Source: Nageia nagi
Taxonomy: Eukaryota; Pinophyta
DNA length: 64,000 nucleotides
Assembly (NCBI GenBank): GCA_050084985.1
Contig: JBITNC010000001.1
Span: forward strand, 77,128,001 to 77,192,000
Direction: 5' to 3'
A model generated the notes under the pieces. That model was not told the DNA's origin. It worked only from the letters and a program-made list of their open reading frames with translations, and did not search any database. This document shows positions 33,062 to 43,500 of the stretch, piece after piece; the first letter of the stretch is position 1; every line of letters begins with the position of its first letter. A program made the translations under genes and the position numbers.

Positions 33062-36000
33062 CTTTTTACCTAAACACATTCTTGATGGTTTTAACTATGG
33101 AATTTGAAAACCTTAGATGAAAGCCAAATTGCAGGCAAGGAAGCTTTAGCAAATAATGAATGAGAACCTTGTACCTCCTACAGATGAGAAGGCATTAGAA
33201 GCTTACAACATAAAGAATGAGTTAGCAACCTCTATGATTTACCATGCAGTATCAGATGATGTGCTCTTGATGATTTTCTCTTCAACATCAGTAAAAGAAG
33301 CATAGGATAAGCTAAAACAAATCTACCTTAATTCAAACTTTTCAAAAAAATTTACCATACTCTAAAAGTTGCTTCAATCTCATTAAAGGGAAGATGAAAA
33401 TGTGGTTATCTACTTGAACAAAATCATTGACTTAAGGATCAAACTTATTGCTTATGGATGCAATTGAATCAATTATGAGTTTATAGTTTTCATCATTCTT
33501 CAAAGCCTCTCTTCAAAGTTTGAAACTTTGTAATAGTTATGAAAATAAGGTTTGATGATGAAGAAGAGATCATCTCCCTTAAGAACCTGTCTAGGCACCT
33601 TTTGAAGCATGAAAAAACCCTTAACAATAAAAGGTTGATTTCTTCTTCTAAAGATAATAATGTTACTCTTGGAGCAACCAAAACTCTTTTCAAAAAAATT
33701 TCAAGTATCAAAATAAATCTTATCCTTCTTCCTCTAAAAGGTTTAAGAAAAAAGGTAATGGCACAATAGCAATAGGAATAATAAAAACCATAACAATAGG
33801 AACAATGATAATAATAATAATCATTTCAAGTAAAAAGATGAAAAAGGTAAAGCAAACACTCCTTATCCTAAAGAAAAGTTTTATGGTAATTTTAACTATT
33901 GTGGCATTCAATGTTATAAAGAATTTGATTGCTACAAAAAGAATAGAGAAAAAAAGAATAAAGGAAATGAAATATAAAGAACTACAAAGGAAAGAAAAAT
34001 ACTCATGTTGGTTTTGCTACACACTATACTCCATGTCTCTCACTTTTTCATTTGAATGGATTGTTGAATCTAGTTGCACTAATCACCTATGTTTTGAAAA
34101 TGAAAAGTTTAAGAACTTTCACAAGTATAATAAGGATGTGATTGTAATAGGTGATAACTCTACCCTTGAATTCCAAAGAACTAGGAGTGTGCTAATTCAT
34201 GAAAAGGTTCTTGAAAATATTCTCTATATTCCTAAGTTAAGGATGAACCTTCTCTTAATGATCTAAGTTGCTAGAAAAAGATACTCTTTTGAGTTCAACT
34301 CTCAATCTTGGTGCATTAAGAAAGGACTTACCACTTTGGTTAAAGGATCTGTGAAAGATAACCTCTACATTGTGGATCAAGTAGCATTAAAGATATATCT
34401 TGCTTCTAATATTGTTCTAAAGGTAATCTTTGGCATCATCATTTAGGATACCTTAACCACAAGAGTATTCAAGTCATGAAAACCATGAACTTGTGGAAGG
34501 TTTGCCTTTAATTTCTCTTTCAGTTGGTCTATGGAGAAGTGCATTCTTGGCAAGATGTATAGATAAAAGTTTGAAAAAGATAAGGTAATAAGAGCATCTC
34601 AACCTCTTCAACTTGTGCATTCAGATTTGATGGTCTGTTTCAAACTAAGTCGCTTGGTGAAGCATCTTACGTTTTGACCTTCATTGATGATTTTAGTAAG
34701 ATGACCTTTGGGTACCTACTTGAGCACAAGGATCAAACCTTTGAAAGTTTTAAAGTTTTTAAGGCCTTTGTTAAGAATCAAACTAATCTTAAAATTAAAA
34801 TATTAACATTAGATAATGGAGGAGAATATAATAGCAATGAATTCAATGACTATTATGCTAAGTATGGAATCAAGAGGTAGTTTACAATTCCATACACTCC
34901 TCAGCAGAATGGTGTTATCGAAAGAAAAAATAGAATAATTATGGATATGGCTAGATGCATGTTGGGTAATCTTTCTAAGTTCTTATGGGGTGAAGCTAAG
35001 CACTACTATTTACACCTTGAATAGGTGTCCCACAAAAGTGTTCATAGAAAAACTCCTTGTGAGGCATGGTTAGGAAGAAAACCTAACATTTCACACCTTA
35101 GGATGTTTGGTTATGAAGCATTCTCCTACATTATTTATGAGAAAAAAAGAAGTTGGATAAAAGAGCTAAAAAATGCATCTTTATGGGTTATGACAGTCAC
35201 ATAGAGGCTATAGGCTCTACTCTCCAACCTATAAAGCAATGTTCATTTCAAAGAATGTAAAGTTCAATGAACTTCCTAAAGAATTTGCTTCTAACAAGGA
35301 TGTTGATGATCCAAAATACTCTTTAGTTGCTCTTAGCTAGTTGGATATTAATATAAATAAGTCACCTTAGGAATAAAATTCTTCAACACAAAGGGTAACA
35401 AGGAGCATGACCTTGAATAAATTTTTAATTACCAAGATTGACAACAACCATGAGCCCTCAACCTTCAAAGAAGCTTCTAAGCACGAGTGTTGAATGGAAG
35501 CCATGAAAGTGGAGTATGAGGCACTTATGAAAAATAAAACTTACGACTTGGTTCCTTATCCCAATGGTAAGAATGTGATTGATAATAAGTGGATCTATAA
35601 GGTCAAATTCAATTCAGTTAGAGATATTGAAAAAATACAAGGTAAGATTAGTAGCTAAAGGTTTTGCTCAAAAATATGATGTAGATTTTGAGAAAACCTT
35701 TGCTCCCATGGCAAAGATGCCTACTGTGAGAGTTATCCTTGCTCTTTCTACAGCTCAAAGATGGAAAGTTTTTCAACTTGATGTCAAGAGTGCATTTATC
35801 AATGGCAACTTGGATGTGGAAATCTTCATGAATCAAGTAGAAGGGTTTATTGTGGAAGGTAAAGAGTGCTTTGTGTGGAAGCTAAAGAAGCCATTGTATG
35901 GACTTAAGCAAGCACCTCAAGCCTGGTACAAAAAGATTTTAGGGTACTTTATAGATATTAGATTCTTCAAGTATTTTTTTTACTCTGATCTATATGTGCT

Positions 36001-36985
36001 CAATCAAAGAAAAGACATGGTCTTGATTCTCTTTTATGTGGATGATCTTTTGATTACTAGGAATAATGATGAAATCATTCAAGAGTGCATAGAGGTAATA
36101 TTTGAAATGACTAATCTTAGTCTCTTGCACTACTATCTTAGAATGCAAGTGTATCAATACAAAGATTGTACTAACTTCAATCAATCTAAGTATATATCAA
36201 CCATCTTGCAGAAGTTTGGAATGGAGGAGTGTAGATATGCTACAATCCTAATCTCTCCTATAATCACTATTTCTCTAAGTTTCAACTCTTAATTAGTTGA
36301 TGCTACAGCTTACACATAATTAATTAGTAGTCTTTTGTATTTGACTATATCCAGGCTAGATATTACCTTTGCAGTGAATCTAATGGCATAATTCATGCAA
36401 AAACCTTATGTTGAGCATCTCAATGCTGTTAAGCAAATCTTGAAGTATGTTGTAAGGACTAAGGATCTTGTTCTCAAGTATTCCAAGTTGCCCTCATTTG
36501 TTCTCTTTGGATTCTCAGATTTTGACTATGGAGGAGATAGAGATGATAGAAAATTAACCTCTACATATGTGTTTAGCATTGGTTTAGTTGCTATCTCTTA
36601 GGCTTCCAAGAAGTAGCCTACTATTTCTCTTTCCACTATAAAAGTCAAATATCATGCCATGTCTATTGTAGCCCAAGAAGCCATTTGGCTAAGGCATCTT
36701 CTAAAAAAAGTTGAGCAAGGTGGCTCATCTTTGATCTCTTCAGACAATCAGTTAACTATTTCTTTAGCTAAGAATCTAGTGTTTCATCAGAGAATAAAAC
36801 ATGTGGAAATCCACACCCATTTTATCAATGAGAAGGTTCTTGATGGCATCATACACCTAGAATATTGTCCATCCACCTTGAACTCTGCTGATTTGTTCAC
36901 CAAGCCCCTCTTGGAAGCTCAATTCTATAAGCTTAGGGATGCTATTGGGTTGGTGAAGTTGCCCTCAAGGGGGAATGAAGTTTGA
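33062..36985 (+). pseudogene. Copia-C gag-pol polyprotein, degenerate
   Basis: Collinear with Copia-B from the gag start region (33064; the ATG is lost) to the end of RNase H (LVKLPSRGNEV, stop at 36985). Recognisable parts are gag in pieces to about 33960, the protease-like WIVESSCTNH near 34060 (DSG has become ESS, so the catalytic Asp is lost), integrase DNGGEYNSNEFNDYYAKYG at about 34814-34870, RT with an intact YVDD at 36035-36046, and RNase H SSDNQ at about 36739. Many stops and shifts. The longest open run is 35579-36292 in RT. Confidence 0.9.
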
Positions 36986-37078
36986 ATTCTTATGATGAAT
37001 TCATGTTTATGATGATAACTTCATCCTTAGGAGAATTTTGTGTTGTATAGTGTTGATTTTGTTGTACACCTTCATGGT

Positions 37079-37307
37079 AAGTTCGCTCTGCATAAGGAAC
37101 TTGTACAAATTGGCTAATCTTGCACTATTTAGTTATCCATATGTGAGGAACTCTTATGTGTCTTTTGGCACTATTTAGTTATTCATATGTGAGGAACTCA
37201 TATGTGCATACTCTATTTTTGATCAATTTAGCATTGTTCAGTTATCCATGTGTGAGAAATTCTTATGTGTCTTTTAGCACTGTTCAGTTATCCATATGTA
37301 AGGAACT
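37079..37307 (+). repeat. Hairpin array after pol, Copia-C
   Basis: One unit of the Copia-B type (37079-37102, AAGTTC/GAACTT around GCTCTGCATAAG) is followed by four units of a second type at 37131-37152, 37177-37198, 37240-37261 and 37286-37307, AGTT-ATCCATATGTGAGG-AACT, where the third has lost part of its stem. Same position between pol and 3' LTR as in Copia-B. Confidence 0.8.
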
Positions 37308-37782
37308 CGTATGTGCATGCTCTATTTTGTAATGATAATCAACACATATTTTTTATATACAGCAAGTGACTATAAATTTTTGGTATGGCATCTTCATGAT
37401 GACTTATAGTGCACCATTGATTAGTTCATGATGGCATTTGTATGATTCATTTATCCTTGTTGATATGAATATGATGCATCTAACTGATCTTGTTATTTGA
37501 GCTGCTTATGACTTGCAGGTTCCTTTGAGATTGCAGGTTATATACCTCAGGTATGCAAGCTCTTGGAGACTCTTCATGAATTCTAGTTGGATGATTACTT
37601 CATGTACATTGAAATTAGTTATGGTTAATGATTGTATTTGGCAAAGTAGTGAGTCTCAAACTAGATCTTTTTTACATCACAAATATGTAAAAAGTTCTCA
37701 TCTTCATTGTATTTGTTTGGAGGAGAACTCTCTTACTTTCTTTTCTTCTTCTCTCTTACTCTCTCTATTCTAATATTGCATT

Positions 37783-37791
37783 AAGGGGGAG
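37783..37791 (+). other. Polypurine tract, Copia-C
   Basis: AAGGGGGAG directly before the 3' LTR. Confidence 0.9.
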
Positions 37792-38275
37792 TGTTGGAAT
37801 GTATAATGCATTATTGTAAAGGTTGTATTAAATCTTCTATGTAAATTCACTAATACTTAAGAGTATCATTTGATACCTTAAGTATTTATAACTTATCCTA
37901 CACTCCATATCATGAGCATGCCCCCTAGGTAAAAGGATGTGCATGTCATGCTTTTGTACATTGAATAAAAAGGTGATCCAAAGAGGGATTTTGGCCTATA
38001 AATAGAAGGCTCTCTCTTTGTGATCACACACCAATTTGTAGAGTAAAGTTATGCTATAGGATAATGGTTAGGATAAAAGAGTAGGAGGATTGTAAGAGAG
38101 TTGTATTTGTGTTTGAAGTAAAGATTTATTTAGTGGATGTACTCCTAGTTAGAGGAACCACTTTACATCTTGAGTTACTTTGTGAGATTGTCTCCTTAAG
38201 TTATCTTGATGTGAGTTTGAGCTTTCATGTGATCTTGGTTGATTAAGAATTATCTTATTAGTGTTAGTTCCTCCA
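37792..38275 (+). repeat. 3' LTR of Copia-C
   Basis: 484 bp, TGTTGGAATG ... TTCCTCCA. A 17-bp deletion relative to the 5' LTR removes the outer right arm of the U3 palindrome. Followed by AAAGT at 38276-38280. Confidence 0.92.
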
Positions 38276-38440
38276 AAAGTGACCATAGGATATGTATAAA
38301 ATAGATACATTAAAAGGGCACACTAATTTTTTGATAAAATACCTCATTGAAATGCAATCTCATGGAATGCAATGATTGCAGGTTATGGAAAAATGTGGAA
38401 GTGTAGAGAAGGCATAATTTTTTTTTTGAAAAATTATAAG
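38276..38440 (+). pseudogene. PPR relic, right of Copia-C
   Basis: Continues the frame from 29291: VTIGYV, stop, NRYIKRA, then FDKIPH and NAISWNAMIAGYGK, followed by GSVEKA-like wording and a T-run slip. These are typical PLS-class PPR motifs. Stops and slips make it a dead fragment. Confidence 0.65.
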
Positions 38441-38689
38441 ATGCAACAGACTTTCATGGATTGCAAGCTAAGGAATAAACAAAAACTTGTATGCAAAAAT
38501 CCAAGGTCATGCAAACACTCATGGACTGCAAAATAAAGAATAAACAAATCCCATAAATTGTAAAACATACCTGCTTAATTTGCACTACCTATCCAAGAGC
38601 TCCTTTGCAACATCAACATCCCAACATGCACCTAACAATGCAAAAGAGAATGACCATCTTTTCATATATTTAAAGGGGGTTAATCGAAA

Positions 38690-39440
38690 TTCATCTATCT
38701 AGCTAAATAAATTTTGATTAACACAATCATCCTTCACACATGTTAACCGAATAGGTTAGGGGTTAATTGACCTGTGTATAGACCTCTAAGTAACATTCGA
38801 TTAATCATCATATATAATGGATGCATGTACAATATGTGGTTGACAACATTCAAAATGGAAAGGTAATATAACATTCTATATACAATTCGATTAGCCTAAG
38901 CCATTAATGATGTCCTTAATATGGGAGATAAACATTCAAATTACATTCAAGGAGGTGAACCTAAGAAAATAAGGGTTAAGCGAATGTTATTGATATCTTG
39001 GTTAATTAAAGATCATCAATAGCTGGATTAATCAAATAATGCTTAGCTTGCATGTGTCATTGCCGCTTATCATCGATATCTTGTGTTAATCGAACAATGT
39101 CGATACATTAAGTAATTAAACATTGATTAGATTATGATTAAGCAAAGTGTGTTGAGACTTAACTAATCAAATAGAGTTGAGACATAGGTTAATTGAATAT
39201 TGTAAAGTCAGTGGGCTTTATGGCATTCGTATATTCCAAGGGTTATACAAATGTTGTAAAAGTGTACTTGTTATACTATGTTCGATTAATCCGACATGGG
39301 AATGGGGGCAATGGCATGCCATGATAGGCATGAGTTGATGGCCCATACGCATATGGGGTTATACGAAGCATGTGAAGTGAAGGATAATCGAATTTGTATA
39401 AATTGTATGGCATAGCTCATCGAGTCATTCATGGATGCTG
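38690..39440. repeat. Dispersed TTAATCGAA/TTCGATTAA motif cluster
   Basis: The 9-mer or close variants occur about nine times in both orientations (for example near 38690, 38750, 38808, 38887, 38968, 39082, 39282 and 39387) in 750 bp of otherwise unassigned sequence, 1-1.8 kb upstream of the uncoupling-protein start. It could be a decayed minisatellite; no gene is visible. Confidence 0.45.
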
Positions 39441-39559
39441 GTGGGGCATCGTATTAGAATATGGGGGGAGAATTTTAGAGGCTAGATAGCCTGCACCATT
39501 TTAAATAAACAACTATAACATATATACCTAAGCCTATATTACATTCTCTAATAGGTAGA

Positions 39560-40010
39560 TAAAGTAGAAATTTTATAAATAGATAGATGTGATCAAGGTC
39601 AAATGCACTTGGTGAATGGAAGACTCACATTCAAATTTCTTCATATCTACTTGATAGATCAAGTTGAAATCATATAAATACACATGTGAGTAAGGTTAGA
39701 TGCAAGTTTTAGATAGCTTAATGCAATTGATGAATGGAAACCCTAAACCCTACTTGATAGATAAAATTAAAATTTAATAAACAAATAGATATGATTGAAG
39801 TTAGATGCAATTGATGAATGAAAATTTCAAATTCATATCTCCTCATATTTACTTAGTAGATCAAATGAAAAGACACAAATATGATTCAAATCATCTACAA
39901 ATTCTAAATAACTTGATGCAATTAATGGATGAAAGGCTCAATTACTTATAGCTCAAATAGAAATCCATAAATACACAAATGTAACTCAAATCAATAAAAA
40001 ATTCTAAATT
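39560..40010 (+). repeat. Degenerate tandem repeat of about 100 bp
   Basis: Four to five copies of a unit containing GATGCAATTGATGAATGAAA, a CATATCT/TACTTGATAGATC segment and AAATAGAAATCCATAAATAC-like wording. Non-coding, just upstream of the promoter. Confidence 0.6.
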
Positions 40011-40090
40011 AACTTTGACCAAACCAAGATCAAACGTCTAATAATTTATGCCATTATGCCATTTAAATATACATATAAACCTTAACAGTC

Positions 40091-40196
40091 ATTGGCAAAG
40101 TATCTCCCAGAAAAGGAAAGAATGACCTCATCCTATAAAAGTGACCAATCACCCACAAACAAAATGCCCCATTCAGGCTTGCAGTTCCTATAAAAG
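40091..40196 (+). promoter_or_regulatory. Core promoter of the uncoupling-protein gene
   Basis: Two CCAAT boxes (ATTGG at 40091-40095, i.e. reverse CCAAT, and CCAAT at 40145-40149) alternate with two TATA boxes (TATAAAA at 40134-40140 and TATAAAAG at 40189-40196). From the second TATA, transcription would start near 40220, leaving a 5' leader of about 270 nt with no ATG before 40490. The start site is inferred. Confidence 0.6.
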
Positions 40197-40489
40197 CACT
40201 ATCATGATCAGTTTGTACGTTTCAGCCCCACTCCGATTTCGCACCTGATTAGTGCCTGGCGAAGTCCTAGCATTAGAATCCAATCTCATATTTAAGCCGC
40301 ATTTCAGTGAAGTTATTTTGGGCATCTTGGGGTCGTTTGGAATAAAGCCCAGTGCAAAACCCAGAACGGAAAAGATCGAACAGTATCAGATTCTTCACAG
40401 CAATTTTTTCCCCTTTAAACCACTGGGATTTGTGTTTCTGGGTTAGGATCCACCTCTTCTTCTGTTTAGATTTCGAGGAAAACGAAGCT

Positions 40490-40576
40490 ATGGTGGAGGC
40501 GAAGCCCAAGCCCAAAACAGAGATATCTCTGGCAGGGACTTTCGCCAGCAGCGCAATCGCTGCCTGTTTTGCCGAG
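40490..40576 (+). CDS. PUMP1: UCP exon 1
   Basis: 29 codons, [20 protein letters not shown] to FAE, phase 0, donor GAG|GTACGA. The first ATG of the inferred transcript; short charged N-terminus before helix 1, with no cleavable presequence, as usual for this family. Confidence 0.95.
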
Positions 40577-43500
40577 GTACGAAATCCTTTCATTTTTTTT
40601 TTTCATTCACTTGATGGGTTTGGAAACTTGAAAATGTAATCGATCTCTTTAAGTATGTATACTTTTTTTTTCGCTGGATTTTATTGTTTGTTCATGTTTT
40701 TTTATCTGCCCAGAAAATATTGTCGATCTCTTATGTTAATCAGTTTTTGTTCATGTAGATATGTACGATCCCTATAGATACGGCAAAGGTGAGACTTCAA
40801 CTGCAAGGGACGCAAACAGCAGGACAGGGGGTAAAATACAAGGGGATGTTTGGTACCATGTCTACAATTGCTAGGGAAGAAGGGATCACATCTTTGTGGA
40901 AGGGGATAGTTCCTGGCCTTCACCGTCAATGTCTCTTTGGTGGACTCCGCATTGGACTTTATGAGCCTGTATGTTGACTTTGCTGTAATGTCTTTACCTT
41001 TGTTTCTGAGTATGATCATAACCGTTTGTTTTGATTCTGGTGGGCTTAATGGAGGAAAGGGATATGCATTAAAATTTGATTACTCTCCTATATGACTTTC
41101 AGCCCAAGACATGTGTTTTCTATCATCCAAGCTATTTGTCTTTTTGTTTGTTGAGGAGACTAATTTTTCTATATTTAATTTTTTGAAGTTATTTGGTTGC
41201 TCATTTTCCTTTGTTCTTCTTATGGCATAGTTTTATAGCTCTCCTTACTAGACGGATTTATTAAGAAGACAAGAAAATTCCAATTGTGTAAGGAGATTTA
41301 TCCCTACTAATGCTTTTAGTAAGCACCGTCAATCCCATATTAGAATTCTTAGTGCAGATAAAATCATAATCAATATTGTTTGGGGATTTATGTATCACAC
41401 AGACTGATGTTGTTATCCCCTTCACTTAGTGTTGTATATGACACCTGTAGTGTAATATGCATAATATCAGATTATATATGGGTATCATACGTCTTTATAC
41501 TACATAGATATTGTATTCAAATTTATTTGATCAAATTTATTTGATAACACAATAATATTTGGATTCTATTGGATGCATCCAGATATGACCTTTATCTGAC
41601 CTGTTTTCACTCAAAAGAAGAAAGAAAGAAATTATATTAATGTTCACAAATGACCAAAAAAGTCAAAGGAACTCATAAATATAACCAAGGGAATAGAGGT
41701 GAGCTAGGAAAAAAACCCATAGTGAAAGACAGGTAACTAAAAAAAAGAGGAACCTTAACCCTAAAAGTTGCATGTATGAGAGGGGAGGATCCCTCAAAGA
41801 GAAGCAAAGAACAAAAGAAACAAGTGATGTCGAAGAAGAGCACAATTGGAAACCAAGCACTGTTATATGCCTGTAGCAAAGTTTGGATTTGAGCAACTTG
41901 CAGTTGTGATATCGACCATCTCAAAAGGGTTTGTGCAAAGAATGGCTGCGGGAGGAAGAACCGGACTGGAAGGATTGGATTGGACTGTCTTGAGGGAAGC
42001 TTGAAATTGCCCCGCAAACCTTTCCTAATATTCAAGGCTAAGGACTACTAATAGTAGAGAAGAAAGTGGTAATAAGAGATTGCTTACACTGTTATGGCAA
42101 TTGATGTGAGGAGGATCCCTTCTCTTGACTGGAAACAAATATGTGACGTTTAAGGTGGGAAGGTCACTCAGGTACTTGGGTAGTAGTGTGTGGTGAAGAA
42201 TGTCGATGCACTGACTTGTTGTCTTCTATGCAACATTTTCAACATGCTTAACACCTCCAATAGTTTTGATGGGCTGAAAGAATGGAGTAATCAGCTTGCA
42301 GAGATTTGCAGCTAGCCTCTTGAATATATAGAGCTAGGCTTCGCTGATCAAGATACTGGAAGAAAGTGGAGAAACAGTTGCCGCAGTCTTTGAATGCATG
42401 GCATGATATAGAAAAAAATACAATTCTTTTTAAAAATTGCTTCTAAATAGAAAAATAACATTAGTCATAAAAGCTATAATACTATCTCTACTAGTGAAAC
42501 TGTTCTCTTTATAGCTAGTATCTGCATCTTTTAATGCTGTATTTTAATAAATAATAGCAAAAAATACAATTTTTTTTAAAATTGCTTCTAAATAGAAAAA
42601 ACGAGTACTCATAAAAGCTATAATACCAATCTCTACTAGTGAAACTGTTCTCTCTACAGCTAGTATCTGTGTTTTTTAATGCCGTATTTTAATAAATAAT
42701 AGCTTTTTATGAAATGCCATTTATGGATCAGGATGCTCTTCAAAGTTGGATAAGGTATCCATTTATGGAATGCTGCCAACAACAAAATATTCACATATAT
42801 ATTATTAAATGTTTTTGATTGTGAAAAAAATGTGATTGTAGTTATTATGTGAATGCACCTTTGTTCTTATGATCATCAGCTTTGCCAAACTTCAATCCTG
42901 GAGATCCGTAATATTATCTGCATTTTTGTTTCTACTCAAATATTCTCTATTGTGTTTTACATGGTTCATGTAATCTGCAGAAATGTGTGTTATCATGTAA
43001 TGCATTTATTGATTTTGAATTTCAAATGCCTGTGAATTTTACGAATATTGATTGAGTGCACAATATAAGTTAAATAGTTCAATATATTTGTTTTTCCTTT
43101 TTCATTGTTTCTACATTATTTTACGAAGAGTGTTGATATTGCCAAAGTTAGTTCTTTTTTATTGGTCTTGTTCCCTGTCCAACCAATAATTGAATAATGT
43201 TGCATATTTGCATACAGGTTAAAAGTTTATATGTTGGAAAGGATTTTCAAGGGGATGCTCCTTTACATAAGAAGATCCTTGCAGCTCTCACAACAGGTAA
43301 TTGCTGTTATTTTTATATTAATATATAGTTGCAATAACAGGTAAAAGCTACAGTATCTATACATGATTTTTGCTGTAGAGATGATGTTAAACATTTATTT
43401 CTATTGGTCTAGTGGTATTTCTGTAATATGTCAAGAGTTTTATATGCTATAAAAAGATTTTGAGTTTGCTGATTGTAGCTGGAGTATATTTCACTTCTAG

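Larger units (their letters stand above)
29297..38275 (+). mobile_element. Copia-C, complete but decayed LTR retrotransposon
   Basis: 8,979 bp between perfect AAAGT duplications: 5' LTR 29297-29797, primer site, 3.2-kb leader, full-length but degenerate gag-pol, hairpin arrays, purine tract and 3' LTR 37792-38275. The LTRs differ at about 6% of aligned bases by hand count and by a 17-bp deletion in the 3' copy, so its age lies between Copia-A and Copia-B. It belongs to the same family as A, B and D by pol, leader block and U3 palindrome, but its LTR begins TGTTGGAAGG. Confidence 0.93.

Noticed and set aside
40204-40248. Upstream 14-codon frame (ATG 40204) before the UCP start
   Set aside because: It lies at or before the inferred transcription start from the second TATA box, so it is probably not in the main mRNA.
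40252-40446. 64-codon frame in the UCP 5' leader
   Set aside because: It begins with GTG, not ATG, and its sequence resembles no protein; it is ordinary 5' UTR.
40273-40593. 106-codon minus-strand frame over the UCP 5' end
   Set aside because: Antisense shadow of exon 1 and the 5' UTR.
41663-42035. 120-codon minus-strand frame in intron 2
   Set aside because: Low-complexity Phe/Leu/Ser-rich reading of purine-rich intron DNA, no start context or partner exons.
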